Shown: positions 17,401-26,505 of the stretch, in pieces
How positions within the stretch are numbered: position 1 is the first letter of the stretch
Layout: each line of letters opens with the position of its first letter
NCBI RefSeq assembly: GCF_003387475.1
Contig: NZ_QUNO01000008.1
Span: 62,001-126,000, forward strand
Source: Kutzneria buriramensis
Lineage (GTDB): Bacteria > Actinomycetota > Actinomycetes > Mycobacteriales > Pseudonocardiaceae
DNA: 64,000 nucleotides
Direction: 5' to 3'
Translations under genes and position numbers: made by a program
The notes under the pieces: generated by a model
Database searches by the model: none
What the model saw: the letters and a program-made list of their open reading frames with translations, nothing else
Told to the model about the DNA's origin: nothing

Positions 17401-19038
17401 TCAGACCAGCAGCCGCTCCAGCTCCGTGGTGAGCAGATCCAGGCCCATCGGCCCGAGGTCCAGCGCGGTGTGGTGGAACGTGCGCAGGCCGAAGCGGGAA
17501 CCCTGACGCGCCTGCGCCGCCTCCCGCGCCGCCAGCCACGCCCGTTCCCCCACCTTGTACGCGATCGCCTGCCCGGGCAGCCCGAGGTAGCGGTCCACCT
17601 GGAACCGTGCGAACTCCTCGCCGCCGATGGAGCCCGACCGCCCCAGCACGAACTCCACGGCCAGCTCCGGCGTCCAGCGCTCGCCGTCGTGGAAACCCAC
17701 GCCCCGCGGGATGTCCAGCTCCAGGTGCAGGCCGATGTCGACGATCACCCGCGCCGCCCGCAGCTGCTGGCCGCCGGCGAGCATGCCCATCCGGTGCGCC
17801 GGCAGCTCGTAGTAGCCGAGCTCGTCCATCAGCCGCTCCGCGTACAGGCCCCAGCCCTCGCTGTGCCCCACGTGCAGCTCGGCGCTCATCCGCTGGAACC
17901 GGTTGAGCGTGCCGGTGTTCAGCACGTTCAGGCCCAGCTGGAGGTGGTGGCCGGGCGCGCCCTCGTGGAACATCACCGACGGCGCCGCCCACGTCACCGG
18001 CTCCTCCTCGGTGAGGGAGTACCACACGGTGCCGGGCCGGCTCAGGTCCTCGGCGGGCGCCAGGTAGTAGATGCCGGTGTTGGAGCTCGGCACCCGGCAG
18101 TCCAGGCGTCGCAACGGTTCCGGGATGTCGAAGTGGGTGCCGTCGAGGTCGGCGATCGCCTTGTCGGCCAGCTCCTGGATCCACGCCCGGAACCGGTCGG
18201 CGCCGCGCACCCGGTGCGCGGGGTCGGCGTCCAGCGCGGCCAGCACGGCGGGCAGCGGCTCGCCGGGCGCGATCTCCGCGCCGACCTCCCGCATCTGCGC
18301 TTCCAGCCGGGCCAGCTCCTGCCAGCCCCAGTCGTACGTCTCCAAAAGATCGATCTCGCTGCCGAGGAAGTGACGTGCCTCCAGGGCATAGCGCTCGGCT
18401 CCGACGGCGTCGCGCAGCGGCGCGGCCGGCGCCAGGGTCTCGGTCAGGTACGAGGCGAAATCCAGCAGCGCGGCCCCGGCGCGCTCGGTCTCGGCCCGGT
18501 ACCCGGGAGGCAGAGTGTCCAGGTAGTCGGCGAATTCCTTGCTCTGCCGGGCGCAGTTCACGACCTGCCGGAGGGCGGACAGTCGCCCCTGCTGACGGCC
18601 CCGTTCCAGCGACACCCGCAGCCCCGCCAACGCCTCCGGGATGCCCGCCAGCCGCGACCGCAGGTCCGCCTCGACGGTGCGTTCGCCCTGGTCCAGGACC
18701 TCGATGGCCTGCCGCAAACGCTGCGGCGGGCTGTCGATGGTGTTGAGGTCGGCGTCCACGCAGCCGGCGACCGAGCGGGCCAGGTCGATCTCCAACCGAT
18801 CCCGCAGCACGGCGGCGGCGCGGCGCTCGGCGTCGGTGCGCACGGGCGTGGCGGTCAGCTCCGCAAGGGTCCGTTCGGCCAGCTCGTGCCGCGCCGCGAA
18901 GCCGTCGGGGCTGTAGTCGGTCAGCTCGCCGTCGTGCCCGGCGATTCCCATCATGGCGGCCAGGCACGGATCGGCCGCGGCGAGTTCGCCGGCGTACCGG
19001 TCGGACAGCGCATCGACGTCGCTCATCGGCCAGAGCAT
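17401..19038 (-). CDS. DUF885-family metallopeptidase-like protein
   Basis: A 545-residue protein of the DUF885 family. It carries the zinc-peptidase-like pattern MFHEGAPGHHLQ (about residues 330-341) and HSEGWGLYAERLM (about 370-382), followed by YKVGE and a C-terminal FHHTALDLGPMGLDLL. DUF885 proteins are predicted zinc carboxypeptidases or dipeptidyl enzymes, and few are studied. No signal peptide is visible, so it should be cytoplasmic. A second start (ATG at 19026) lies four codons inside the ATG used here. It is monocistronic by spacing. Confidence 0.85.
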   Translation of the reverse strand: MLWPMSDVDALSDRYAGELAAADPCLAAMMGIAGHDGELTDYSPDGFAARHELAERTLAELTATPVRTDAERRAAAVLRDRLEIDLARSVAGCVDADLNTIDSPPQRLRQAIEVLDQGERTVEADLRSRLAGIPEALAGLRVSLERGRQQGRLSALRQVVNCARQSKEFADYLDTLPPGYRAETERAGAALLDFASYLTETLAPAAPLRDAVGAERYALEARHFLGSEIDLLETYDWGWQELARLEAQMREVGAEIAPGEPLPAVLAALDADPAHRVRGADRFRAWIQELADKAIADLDGTHFDIPEPLRRLDCRVPSSNTGIYYLAPAEDLSRPGTVWYSLTEEEPVTWAAPSVMFHEGAPGHHLQLGLNVLNTGTLNRFQRMSAELHVGHSEGWGLYAERLMDELGYYELPAHRMGMLAGGQQLRAARVIVDIGLHLELDIPRGVGFHDGERWTPELAVEFVLGRSGSIGGEEFARFQVDRYLGLPGQAIAYKVGERAWLAAREAAQARQGSRFGLRTFHHTALDLGPMGLDLLTTELERLLV

Positions 19039-19062
19039 AGGTGGTCGACGGCCCGCGAGTCG

Positions 19063-19959
19063 CTAATTGCCGTTTGCCACCAACTTCTGCGCCACCGACT
19101 TGGCCTGGTTGCTCGAGATGGCGAAGCCGATGCCGACGCTGCCCTGCGACGGCGAGTAGATCGCGGTGTTGATGCCGATGAGCTGGCCCTGCATGTTGAA
19201 CAGGGCGCCGCCGGAATTCCCCGGGTTGATGGGCGCGTCGGTCTGGATCATGCCTCGGTACGACGTCTTCGACCCGCCCTGCTGCGTGTACGGGCTGCCG
19301 TTCTGGTCGCCGGCGGAGATGCTGCGGTTGAGCGCGCTGACCACGCCGGAGGTGACGGTGCCCTGCAACCCTTCGGGGGAACCGATGGCCACCACCTGGT
19401 CGCCGACCTTCACCTGGGAGGAGTCCGCGAACGTCACCGTCTTCAGGCCGCTGACGCCCTGCACCTTGAGCACGGCGAGGTCGGTCGTGGGATCGGTGCC
19501 GACGACGGACGCCTGGTGCCGGCTACCGTCGTTGAGGGTGACGGTGAACGTGCCGCCGGAGGACACCACGTGGTTGTTGGTGAGGATCAGGCCGTCGGAG
19601 CTGATCACCACGCCCGAGCCGATGTCGTTCTGGCCGGTGATCTGCACGACCGACGGCAGCCCGCTGGCGGCCACCGAGCTCACCGAGCCGGTGGTGTTGT
19701 TGGACGCGGGGGTGCCGGTCGCCGGCGTGTTCAGCGAGCTGACCACAGTGGACGGTGAGGCGACGGACGTGGTGATCCACGCGCCGGTGCCGCCGCCGAC
19801 CACCGCGGCCAGCACCGCGGCGCCCACCAGGACGGCGGTTCCCTTGCGGGCCTTGCGGGGCGGCTGCGTCGCGAACAGCGGGTTCTGGAAGCCGGTCGGC
19901 GGCGTCGGCGTGTCGTCGGTGTACACCGGGGACTCTGGGCTGCGGGGCGTCTCGGTCAT
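19063..19959 (-). CDS. HtrA-like trypsin-fold serine protease without PDZ domain
   Basis: A 298-residue protein with a cytoplasmic Pro-rich N-terminus, one membrane segment (about 42-62), a Ser/Thr/Asn-rich linker (about 68-95) and a chymotrypsin-fold protease domain facing outside. The triad is visible: His in LTNNHVV, Asp in TTDLAVLK and Ser in PGNSGGAL. HtrA/PepD proteins usually carry a PDZ domain after the protease; this one ends about 30 residues after the active Ser region, so the PDZ is absent. It probably degrades or processes misfolded exported proteins. The 72 bp between it and the next gene upstream are non-coding. Confidence 0.88.
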   Translation of the reverse strand: MTETPRSPESPVYTDDTPTPPTGFQNPLFATQPPRKARKGTAVLVGAAVLAAVVGGGTGAWITTSVASPSTVVSSLNTPATGTPASNNTTGSVSSVAASGLPSVVQITGQNDIGSGVVISSDGLILTNNHVVSSGGTFTVTLNDGSRHQASVVGTDPTTDLAVLKVQGVSGLKTVTFADSSQVKVGDQVVAIGSPEGLQGTVTSGVVSALNRSISAGDQNGSPYTQQGGSKTSYRGMIQTDAPINPGNSGGALFNMQGQLIGINTAIYSPSQGSVGIGFAISSNQAKSVAQKLVANGN

Positions 19960-20031
19960 GGTTCAACTGTGAAGCCCATACATATGAGGAACCTGAGGCG
20001 AAGGCGTGCGCAACCCAAGAGTTTGGTGGCG

Positions 20032-21018
20032 CTATCTGGGGGACAGCCCGGCCTTGCGGTAGATCTCGTCGATGACGGTCATGTTCTTGATCGAATCCGA
20101 CGGTGGCGTGAGCACCGGCTCGCCGCGCAGCACGGCCGCGCAGAAGGCGTCCAGCTGATAGCTGTAGGACGGCCGCTTCGACAGCCGCTCCACGCGCTTG
20201 CCGTCGGCGGTGCGGACGGTCAGCCGGTGATAGGCCTGCGGCGCAACGAAGTTGAACACGTCCAGGCGGCCCTTGTCGCCGATCGCGGAGGCGGTGATCT
20301 TGAGGAGGTCCGCCGACCACAGCGACGCGGTGAGTGAGCCCGTGTGCCCCTTGGGGAACACCAGGTCCGCCTTCATCGCCCGGTCCACATCGGGCTTGTG
20401 CAACTTCGCGTGCGCCGACACGACGTCCGGCTCGTCGCCGCCCAGCAGCCGGACCATGTGCAACGCGTAGCAGCCGGCGTCCATCATCGCGCCGCCGGCG
20501 AGTTCGCGGTTGTAGCGGATGTCGGAGAACTTCGGCAGCGGGAAGCACAGCGCCGCCTGGACGTGCTTGAGCTTGCCGACCTCGCCGCTGGCCACGATGT
20601 CTACCACCCGCTGCGCGAGCGGGTGGTAGCGGTAGTGGAAGGCCTCCATCACGACGAGGCCGCTGTTGTCCGCCGCCTCGGCGACAGTGGCGGCTTCGGT
20701 GGCGTTGCTGGTGAAGGGCTTCTCGCACAGCACGTGCTTGCCGGCCGCCAGCGCGGCGAGCGTCCACTGCGCGTGCAGGCCGTTGGGCAGCGGGTTGTAG
20801 ACGGCGTCGATGTCCGGGTCGGCGAGCAGTTCCTCGTAGCCGCCGTGCACCTTGGCGATGCCGTGCTTCCGCGCGTACTCGGCGGCCCGGGCGCGGTCCC
20901 GGGCCGCCACCGCGACGACCTCGGCCTCGGCGTTGCCCCGGGCCGGCGCGATCAGGGCGTTCGGCGCGATGCGCGCCGCGCCGAGCACCCCGATGCGAAC
21001 GGTCTTGGTGTCACTCAT
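20032..21018 (-). CDS. Gfo/Idh/MocA-family NAD(P)-dependent oxidoreductase
   Basis: A 328-residue dehydrogenase. The N-terminal Rossmann fold starts IGVLGAARIAPNALIAPA (about 8-25) and the family signature GKHVLCEKPFTSNATEA (Lys of EKP about residue 95) follows. The C-terminal alpha/beta domain contains GGAMMDAGCYALHMVRLL. Such enzymes oxidise sugars, inositols or related hydroxyl compounds. The ATG may be the first base of the transcript: TAGTAT ends 6 nt before it and no Shine-Dalgarno is visible. The substrate cannot be assigned. Confidence 0.88.
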   Translation of the reverse strand: MSDTKTVRIGVLGAARIAPNALIAPARGNAEAEVVAVAARDRARAAEYARKHGIAKVHGGYEELLADPDIDAVYNPLPNGLHAQWTLAALAAGKHVLCEKPFTSNATEAATVAEAADNSGLVVMEAFHYRYHPLAQRVVDIVASGEVGKLKHVQAALCFPLPKFSDIRYNRELAGGAMMDAGCYALHMVRLLGGDEPDVVSAHAKLHKPDVDRAMKADLVFPKGHTGSLTASLWSADLLKITASAIGDKGRLDVFNFVAPQAYHRLTVRTADGKRVERLSKRPSYSYQLDAFCAAVLRGEPVLTPPSDSIKNMTVIDEIYRKAGLSPR

Positions 21019-21024
21019 GCCCCG

Positions 21025-21048
21025 ATACTAGTTAACAGGTGTAACTAG
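21025..21048 (-). promoter_or_regulatory. Leaderless-type promoter with palindrome before the Gfo/Idh gene
   Basis: The hexamer TAGTAT (complement of 21025-21030) lies 6 nt before the ATG. It overlaps an inverted repeat CTAGTT (21028-21033) / AACTAG (21043-21048), which also reaches the last codons of the upstream gene. This looks like an operator over a leaderless promoter; the regulator is unknown. Confidence 0.5.
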
Positions 21049-21608
21049 CCCTGCTGCTGGCCTGGCCCGGGGCCGAAGCCACCCCGGCCGAATCCGTTCT
21101 GGGGGCCGTTCGGGCCGTTGCCGTACTGGTGATAGGGCCGGTGCATGCCGGGGCCGCCGCCGACGTGGTGCGCGCCGATGATGCCGCCGACGCCGCCGCC
21201 CACGATCAGTCCGACCACCAGCGCCGCGACCACCTGCGTGACCCGGTTGCGGGCGAAGGTGGCGAACTTGCCGGGCGGCTTCTGGACGTAGATCACCTGC
21301 GGTTGCGGCGCGCCGGGCGGGGGAGCGTAGGTCGCCCCCGGCTGACCCGGCTGCGGCTGGCCCGGCTGTTGTGGTGCCTCGGCCGCGAACGCGGCCTGCG
21401 GCGGCGCCTCGGCGGTCGGCTGCTGCGCCGCCTGGGCCTCGGTCGGCTGCGCCGCGACCGGCTGTTCCGCGGCCGTCGGCTCGGCCGTGGTCGGCTGGTC
21501 GGCGGCGGGCTGCTGCGGCGGGGTCTGCTGCTGGTGCGCCTCGGGGCCGGCCACCGGCCGCGGGTGCTGCTCGGTCGGCTGCTCTTCTGGGGTGTTCGGC
21601 TCGGACAT
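21045..21608 (-). CDS. Small membrane protein with long Pro/Gln/Ala-rich cytoplasmic tail
   Basis: A 187-residue protein I do not recognise by family. Residues 1-115 are low-complexity (Pro, Gln, Ala, Glu, Thr) with no hydrophobic segment. Residues about 128-150 form one membrane helix (VVAALVVGLIVGGGVGGIIGA). The last 35 residues are Gly/Pro/His/Asn-rich (HHVGGGPGMHRPYHQYGNGPNGP) and would face outside. Such proteins are common and variable in actinomycetes and are often envelope-associated. The ATG at 21608 is preceded by CAGGAGCAGG. It diverges from the PAP2 gene across about 147 bp. Confidence 0.7.
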   Translation of the reverse strand: MSEPNTPEEQPTEQHPRPVAGPEAHQQQTPPQQPAADQPTTAEPTAAEQPVAAQPTEAQAAQQPTAEAPPQAAFAAEAPQQPGQPQPGQPGATYAPPPGAPQPQVIYVQKPPGKFATFARNRVTQVVAALVVGLIVGGGVGGIIGAHHVGGGPGMHRPYHQYGNGPNGPQNGFGRGGFGPGPGQQQG

Positions 21609-21755
21609 CTGGCCTGCTCCTGGGGTGTGCGGTCCTGCTGACACCAGACTGTGCGAGCCCCCTGTGCTCCCGCTGAGCGCAACCTGTCGAAGTCGTAGCG
21701 AAATCATGACCAGACACGCACAGTTCGCACACAGGACACGGGCAGTGTCGATCAC

Positions 21756-22508
21756 ATGAGGCTGCTGGCGGTGGGGGGAAACGTGGTCGGGCTGGCGCTC
21801 GCCTACGCGGTGTTCGTGCTCTGGTCGACCGGCCGGACCCTGGAGGACGCCGCGCTGATGCCGGTCAACACCGGCGGCACGCTGGCGGCCAACAGCCCCA
21901 AGCTGATCGCGCTCGGCATCGTGGCGGTGCTGGTGACCGGGGCGGTCCAGCGCCGCTGGCGGCAGACCGTCTCGGCGGCCGTGCTGCTGGCCGGCACGAT
22001 CTCGGCCGGGCTGGTGCTGAAGCTGGCGTTGCTGTCCCGACCGGGCTACATCGCCAACAGCTTCCCCGGCGGCCACGTCACGGCGTGCGCCGCGATCGTG
22101 CTGGCGGCCGTCCTCGTGCTGCCGCAGGATCTGCGGCCGGTGGCGCTGGTGCTCGGCGCCGTGTTCACGTCCTTCGTCGCCGCCACGACCATCGAACTGG
22201 GCTGGCACCGGCTCAGTGACACGATCGGGGCATTGGCTCTCTGCGGGGCCTTCGCGGCGGCCCTCACCGACGCCCGGCCGCCGCGCTGGGCGGCGGTCAC
22301 GGCGGCCTGCGCGCCGATCGCCGCCGTGCTCGCGGGATTCGTGGTAGTGGCCGAGACCAGCCGCGCCGACCTGGTGATTGTCGCCACCGGCGGGATCACG
22401 GCGGCGGTGCTGGCGGCGGTCACGCTGCCCCTGTGCGCGCTGCCGAGGGCTACGGCGAACAGTCAGGTGTCCGCTGGATACGATGGGAGGCCGACGTACC
22501 CCGTGTAG
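21756..22508 (+). CDS. PAP2-superfamily membrane phosphatase
   Basis: A 250-residue protein with six or seven membrane segments. It has the PAP2 phosphatase motif parts SRPGYIANSFPGGHVTAC (SGH-type motif with His about residue 107) and GWHRLSDTIGA (third motif, with catalytic His and Asp). The first motif (K...RP) is represented by LKLALLSRP. It probably dephosphorylates a lipid phosphate or a polyprenyl pyrophosphate at the outer face of the membrane. Its 3' end lies 42 nt before thrS. Confidence 0.83.
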   Translation: MRLLAVGGNVVGLALAYAVFVLWSTGRTLEDAALMPVNTGGTLAANSPKLIALGIVAVLVTGAVQRRWRQTVSAAVLLAGTISAGLVLKLALLSRPGYIANSFPGGHVTACAAIVLAAVLVLPQDLRPVALVLGAVFTSFVAATTIELGWHRLSDTIGALALCGAFAAALTDARPPRWAAVTAACAPIAAVLAGFVVVAETSRADLVIVATGGITAAVLAAVTLPLCALPRATANSQVSAGYDGRPTYPV

Positions 22509-22550
22509 AGCGTGTCCCCAGCTAGACGTGTCCCAGATAGAGGAGTCACT

Positions 22551-24644
22551 GTGTCGCAGCCGCGTCCCTCAGGCCCAGGAACAGCACCCCGCGTGACGGT
22601 GCCGGCCGGGACGACGGCGGGCACGGCGGTCCGCGAGGCCGGCCTGCCCGGCAAGGGATCCGACGCGATCGTCGTGGTCCGCGACGCCGACGGCCGCCTG
22701 CGCGACCTGTCCTGGGCGCCCGAGGCCGACGTCGAGGTGGAGGCCGTCGCCGCCGACACCGACGACGGCCGCAGCGTCATCCGGCACTCCGCCGCGCACG
22801 TGCTGGCGCAGGCCGTGCAGCAGGCGTTCCCGGAGGCCAAGCTCGGCATCGGCCCGCCGATCAAGGACGGCTTCTACTACGACTTCCAGGTCGACAAGCC
22901 GTTCACGCCCGAGGACCTGGACGCGCTCGAGAAGCGCATGAAGCAGATCATCAAGGGCTCGCAGCGGTTCTCGCGCCGGGTCGTCGACTCCGTCGACGCG
23001 GCCAAGGCCGAGCTCAAGGACGAGCCGTTCAAGCTCGAACTTGTTGACCTCAAGGCGCCCGATGACCCGCTTGCGGGGGCGAGCATCGACACTGTCGACA
23101 CGTCCGAGGTGATGGAGGTCGGCGCGGGCGAGCTGACCATCTACGACAACCTCGACCCGCGCACCAACGACCGGGTGTGGGGCGACCTGTGCCGCGGCCC
23201 GCACGTGCCGACCACCAAGCACATCCCGGCGTTCAAGCTGATGCGCTCGGCCGCCGCCTACTGGCGCGGCAGCGAGAAGAACCCGCAGCTGCAGCGGGTC
23301 TACGGCACGGCGTGGGAGTCGCAGGAGGCGCTGGACGCGCACCTGGAGATGATCGCCGAGGCCGAGCGCCGCGACCACCGCCGCCTGGGCACCGAGCTCG
23401 ACCTGTTCAGCTTCCCCGACGAGATCGGCTCGGGCCTGGCCGTCTTCCACCCGCGCGGCGGCATCGTGCGCCGGGCCATGGAGGACTACTCGCGCCGCCG
23501 GCACGAGGAAGAGGGCTACGAGTTCGTCTACTCGCCGCACATCACCAAGGGCACGCTGTTCGAGACGTCCGGCCACCTGGACTGGTACCGCGACGGCATG
23601 TACCCGGCCATGCACCTGGACGCCGAGCTCGACGAGGACGGCAAGGTCCGCAAGCCCGGCCAGGACTACTACCTCAAGCCGATGAACTGCCCGTTCCACG
23701 ACCTGATCTTCCGGTCGCGCGGCCGGTCCTACCGCGAGCTGCCGCTGCGCATGTTCGAGTTCGGCACGGTGTACCGGTACGAGAAGTCCGGCGTGATCCA
23801 CGGCCTGACCCGCGTGCGCGGCATGACGCAGGACGACGCGCACATCTTCTGCACCCCCGACCAGCTCCAGGACGAGCTGAAGTCGCTGCTGACGTTCGTG
23901 CTGAACCTGCTGCGCGACTACGGCCTCGACGACTTCTACCTGGAGCTGTCCACCCGCAACGACGAGAAGTACGTCGGCTCGGACGAGGTGTGGGAGCGGG
24001 CGACCAACGCGCTGCGCGAGGCCGCCGACGACTCCGGCCTGGAGCTGGTGCCGGACCCGGGCGGCGCCGCCTTCTACGGCCCGAAGATCTCCGTGCAGGC
24101 CAAGGACGCGCTGGGCCGCACCTGGCAGATGTCCACCATCCAGGTCGACTTCAACCTGCCCGAGCGGTTCGAGCTGGAGTACACCGCGGCCGACGGCAGC
24201 CGCCAGCGGCCGGTCATGATCCACCGCGCGCTGTTCGGCTCCATCGAGCGGTTCTTCGGCGTGCTCACCGAGCACTACGCGGGCGCGTTCCCGGCCTGGC
24301 TGGCCCCGGTGCAGGCGGTCGGCATCCCGATCGCCGACGAGCACGTCGACCACCTGATGCAGGTCACCAAGGCGCTGCGGGCGCGCGGCGTGCGGGTCGA
24401 GGTCGACGCCTCCGACGACCGGATGCAGAAGAAGATCCGCAACCACACCATGCAGAAGGTGCCGTTCATGCTGGTGGCCGGGCAGAAGGACGTGGAGGCC
24501 GGCGCGGTGTCGTTCCGGTTCCGCGACGGCACCCAGGTCAACGGCGTGCCGGTGGAGCAGGCGGTGGAGTCGGTCGTGGACTGGATCGCCCGCCGCGAGA
24601 ACGCCTCGCCCAGCGCGGAGACCTTCACGGTGGCCACCGCGTGA
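22551..24644 (+). CDS. thrS: Threonyl-tRNA synthetase
   Basis: A 697-residue class II synthetase. The order is TGS domain (about 5-70), editing domain (about 75-240) with [11 protein letters not shown] and DLCRGPH zinc-type motifs, catalytic core (about 260-540) with [45 protein letters not shown] (motif 2) and [13 protein letters not shown] (motif 3), and an anticodon-binding domain (about 560-660). I chose the GTG at 22551 because GAGGAG precedes it at a good distance. The frame is open 13 codons further upstream but without a ribosome-binding site. The stop overlaps the HIT gene. No T-box leader fits in the 42-nt upstream gap. Confidence 0.97.
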   Translation: MSQPRPSGPGTAPRVTVPAGTTAGTAVREAGLPGKGSDAIVVVRDADGRLRDLSWAPEADVEVEAVAADTDDGRSVIRHSAAHVLAQAVQQAFPEAKLGIGPPIKDGFYYDFQVDKPFTPEDLDALEKRMKQIIKGSQRFSRRVVDSVDAAKAELKDEPFKLELVDLKAPDDPLAGASIDTVDTSEVMEVGAGELTIYDNLDPRTNDRVWGDLCRGPHVPTTKHIPAFKLMRSAAAYWRGSEKNPQLQRVYGTAWESQEALDAHLEMIAEAERRDHRRLGTELDLFSFPDEIGSGLAVFHPRGGIVRRAMEDYSRRRHEEEGYEFVYSPHITKGTLFETSGHLDWYRDGMYPAMHLDAELDEDGKVRKPGQDYYLKPMNCPFHDLIFRSRGRSYRELPLRMFEFGTVYRYEKSGVIHGLTRVRGMTQDDAHIFCTPDQLQDELKSLLTFVLNLLRDYGLDDFYLELSTRNDEKYVGSDEVWERATNALREAADDSGLELVPDPGGAAFYGPKISVQAKDALGRTWQMSTIQVDFNLPERFELEYTAADGSRQRPVMIHRALFGSIERFFGVLTEHYAGAFPAWLAPVQAVGIPIADEHVDHLMQVTKALRARGVRVEVDASDDRMQKKIRNHTMQKVPFMLVAGQKDVEAGAVSFRFRDGTQVNGVPVEQAVESVVDWIARRENASPSAETFTVATA

Positions 24645-25183
24645 CCGATGAGCGGGTTCGGCAGGACGGTGTCGGGGTCCCGGACGCGCTCCAGCGGCTG
24701 TGGACCCCGCACCGGATGGCCTACATCCAGGGGGAGAACAAGCCCGCCGACGACCACCCGGCGGGCTGCCCGTTCTGCGCCATCGTGAACCTGCCCGACG
24801 AGCAGGCGCTGATCCTGGCGCGGGGGCAGCTGGTGTACGCCGTGCTGAACCTGTACCCGTACAACGCGGGGCACCTGATGGTGGTGCCGTACCGGCACGT
24901 CGCCGACTACACCGACCTGAACGCGGCGGAGACCGTGGAGCTGGGGGAGTACACCCAGACCGCGATGCGGGTGGTGCGCAGCGTCTCCGCCCCGCACGGC
25001 TTCAACATCGGCATGAACCAGGGCGCCGTCGCCGGCGCCGGCATCGCCGCCCACCTGCACCAGCACGTGGTGCCCCGCTGGGGCGGCGACGCCAACTTCA
25101 TGCCCGTCATCGGCCAGACCCGCACCATCCCCCAACTCCTGGGCGAGACCTGGGCCCTGCTGTCCAAGGCCTGGCCCAAATAG
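24641..25183 (+). CDS. HIT-family nucleotide phosphorylase/hydrolase
   Basis: A 180-residue histidine-triad protein. CPFCAIVN supplies paired cysteines of a zinc site and [10 protein letters not shown] is the HxHxH catalytic triad (about residues 146-150). The neighbouring order thrS-HIT-pgsA matches M. tuberculosis Rv2614c-Rv2612c. The homologue there, Rv2613c, is a diadenosine tetraphosphate phosphorylase, so the same activity is a reasonable inference. The GTG start overlaps the thrS stop (GTGA), giving translational coupling. A palindromic repeat begins directly at its stop codon. Confidence 0.92.
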   Translation: MTDERVRQDGVGVPDALQRLWTPHRMAYIQGENKPADDHPAGCPFCAIVNLPDEQALILARGQLVYAVLNLYPYNAGHLMVVPYRHVADYTDLNAAETVELGEYTQTAMRVVRSVSAPHGFNIGMNQGAVAGAGIAAHLHQHVVPRWGGDANFMPVIGQTRTIPQLLGETWALLSKAWPK

Positions 25184-25297
25184 CGCGAGTCGCGCCCAGC
25201 ACCAGAACGAATGCGGGAACCGTGCAGAACCGATCCCGAAGGCTCGGTTCTGCACCAACCCACATTCGTCCTGGCTGTCAGCGCGACTCGCGGGGGT
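25184..25297. repeat. Palindromic repeat family 1, copy B (degenerate)
   Basis: It begins directly after the HIT-gene stop codon and ends 7 nt before the convergent yceI stop. Outer arms GCGAGTCGCGC and GCGCGACTCGCGGGGGT are kept. The inner arms (AGAACGAATG...GTGCAGAACCGA and TCGGTTCTGCAC...CATTCGT) have diverged from the other copies but still pair. It probably terminates both convergent genes. Confidence 0.85.
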
Positions 25298-25303
25298 CGG
25301 GAC

Positions 25304-25843
25304 TCAGGCCTGGAGCTGGGCCTCGACGTCCAGCTCGACCTTGATCTTGTCGCTGACCACGGCGGCCGGGATGTTGCCGCCGACGCCGAAGTCGGAGCGC
25401 TTGATCTCGGTGGTGGCGGACACGCCCAGCACCTTGCCGTTCGGGCCCTCGCCGAAGCCGCCCAACTCGCCGGTCAGGGTCACCGGCTTGGTCACGCCGT
25501 GCAGGGTGAGGTCGCCGTCGATCTCGATCTCCTCGCCGTCGATGCGCACGGCGGTGGAGGTGAAGCTCAGGTGCTCGTGCTCCTCGACGTGCAGGAAGTC
25601 GGGCGACTTCACGTGGCCGTCGCGCTGCTCGTTCTTGGTGTCGATGCTGTCGGCCTGGATCGTCGCGGTCACCGTGGACGTCGACGGGTCCTCGCCGGTG
25701 ACGATCGTGCCGGACACGGTGTTGAAGCGACCGCGCACCTTGGACACGCCGAGGTGACGCACGATGAACGCGACATCCGAGTGCACCGGGTCGATGTTCC
25801 AGGTGCCGGCGACGTATCCGGGGATCTGGGTTGCGGCAGTCAT
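25304..25843 (-). CDS. YceI-family lipocalin-like protein
   Basis: A 179-residue protein of the YceI family (beta-barrel binding polyprenyl or other amphiphilic ligands). Recognisable parts are GTWNIDPVHSDVAFIVRHLGVSKVRGRF at the start, DGDLTLHGVTKPVTLTGEL in the middle and a final ATTEIKRSDFGV. No signal peptide is present, so this is the cytoplasmic variant common in actinomycetes. The ATG at 25843 is preceded by GGAGG at a spacing of 7 nt; a longer frame upstream lacks this. It diverges from a MarR gene, with two near-identical palindromes between them, so the MarR protein probably controls it. Confidence 0.9.
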   Translation of the reverse strand: MTAATQIPGYVAGTWNIDPVHSDVAFIVRHLGVSKVRGRFNTVSGTIVTGEDPSTSTVTATIQADSIDTKNEQRDGHVKSPDFLHVEEHEHLSFTSTAVRIDGEEIEIDGDLTLHGVTKPVTLTGELGGFGEGPNGKVLGVSATTEIKRSDFGVGGNIPAAVVSDKIKVELDVEAQLQA

Positions 25844-25866
25844 CTCTCGGTCCTCCATGAGCATTG

Positions 25867-25911
25867 GTTGAACTCTCAACCGGAGACTAGCACTGAGGTT
25901 GAGAGCTCAAC
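25867..25911. promoter_or_regulatory. Twin MarR operators between yceI and marR
   Basis: Two 14-bp palindromes, GTTGAACTCTCAAC (25867-25880) and GTTGAGAGCTCAAC (25898-25911), share the consensus GTTGA-N4-TCAAC. Their centres lie 31 bp apart, about three helical turns, so two dimers could bind the same DNA face and control both divergent genes. Confidence 0.75.
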
Positions 25912-25921
25912 AACAGGTACC

Positions 25922-26413
25922 ATGGTGACTATGACTGAGCCGCGCTGGTTGTCCGAGTCCGAGCAGGAGGTGTGGCGGGCCTACCAGACCGCGACCAAGC
26001 TGGTCGGCGAGTCCCTGGACCGTCAGCTCCAGCGCGATTCCGGCATGCCCACCACCTACTATGAGATCCTCGTCGCACTGTCCGAGGCTACCGGCCGCGA
26101 GCTGCGCATGAGCGAGCTCGCCGAGTTCACCAAGTCCTCCCGCAGCCGCCTCTCGCACGCCATCGCCCGGCTGGAGGAGAACGGCTGGGTGACCCGCCGC
26201 TCGTGCCCCACCGACAAGCGCGGCGCGTTCGCCAGCCTCACCGAGGACGGCATGGGCGTGGTCCGGGCGGCCGCCCCCGGGCACGTCAACGAGGTGCGCA
26301 CCGTGCTGTTCGACGGGCTATCCACCGATCAGGTGAAGCAGCTGGGTGAGATCTCCGCGGCGATCGTCGCCCAGGCCAGCAAGGGCTGCCCCAGCGACCC
26401 GTGTGACGAATGA
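25922..26413 (+). CDS. MarR-family transcriptional regulator
   Basis: A 163-residue MarR protein: MPTTYYEILVALSEATGRELRMSELAEFTKSSRSRLSHAIARLEENGWVTRRSCPTDKRGAFASLT contains the helix-turn-helix and wing. Two cysteines near the end (KGCPSDPCDE) could make it thiol-sensitive, which is a guess. The start may be the ATG at 25922 or the one at 25931 (MTEPRW). Twin palindromes lie in the divergent promoter shared with yceI, so autoregulation and yceI control are likely. YceI-MarR pairs of this kind are widespread in actinomycetes. Confidence 0.88.
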   Translation: MVTMTEPRWLSESEQEVWRAYQTATKLVGESLDRQLQRDSGMPTTYYEILVALSEATGRELRMSELAEFTKSSRSRLSHAIARLEENGWVTRRSCPTDKRGAFASLTEDGMGVVRAAAPGHVNEVRTVLFDGLSTDQVKQLGEISAAIVAQASKGCPSDPCDE

Positions 26414-26505
26414 GACGCGGGGGTGTCGCTGGCGGCCGGCCAGGGGGCGCTGGTTAGGCTGGGCGTATCCGGTCCTGAAGTGCAGGTAGGTGCCTCCGCC
26501 GCCCC

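Noticed and set aside
22509-22550. T-box leader before thrS
   Set aside because: Only 42 nt separate the previous stop from thrS, too little for a T-box in this gap, and no T-box motif is visible.
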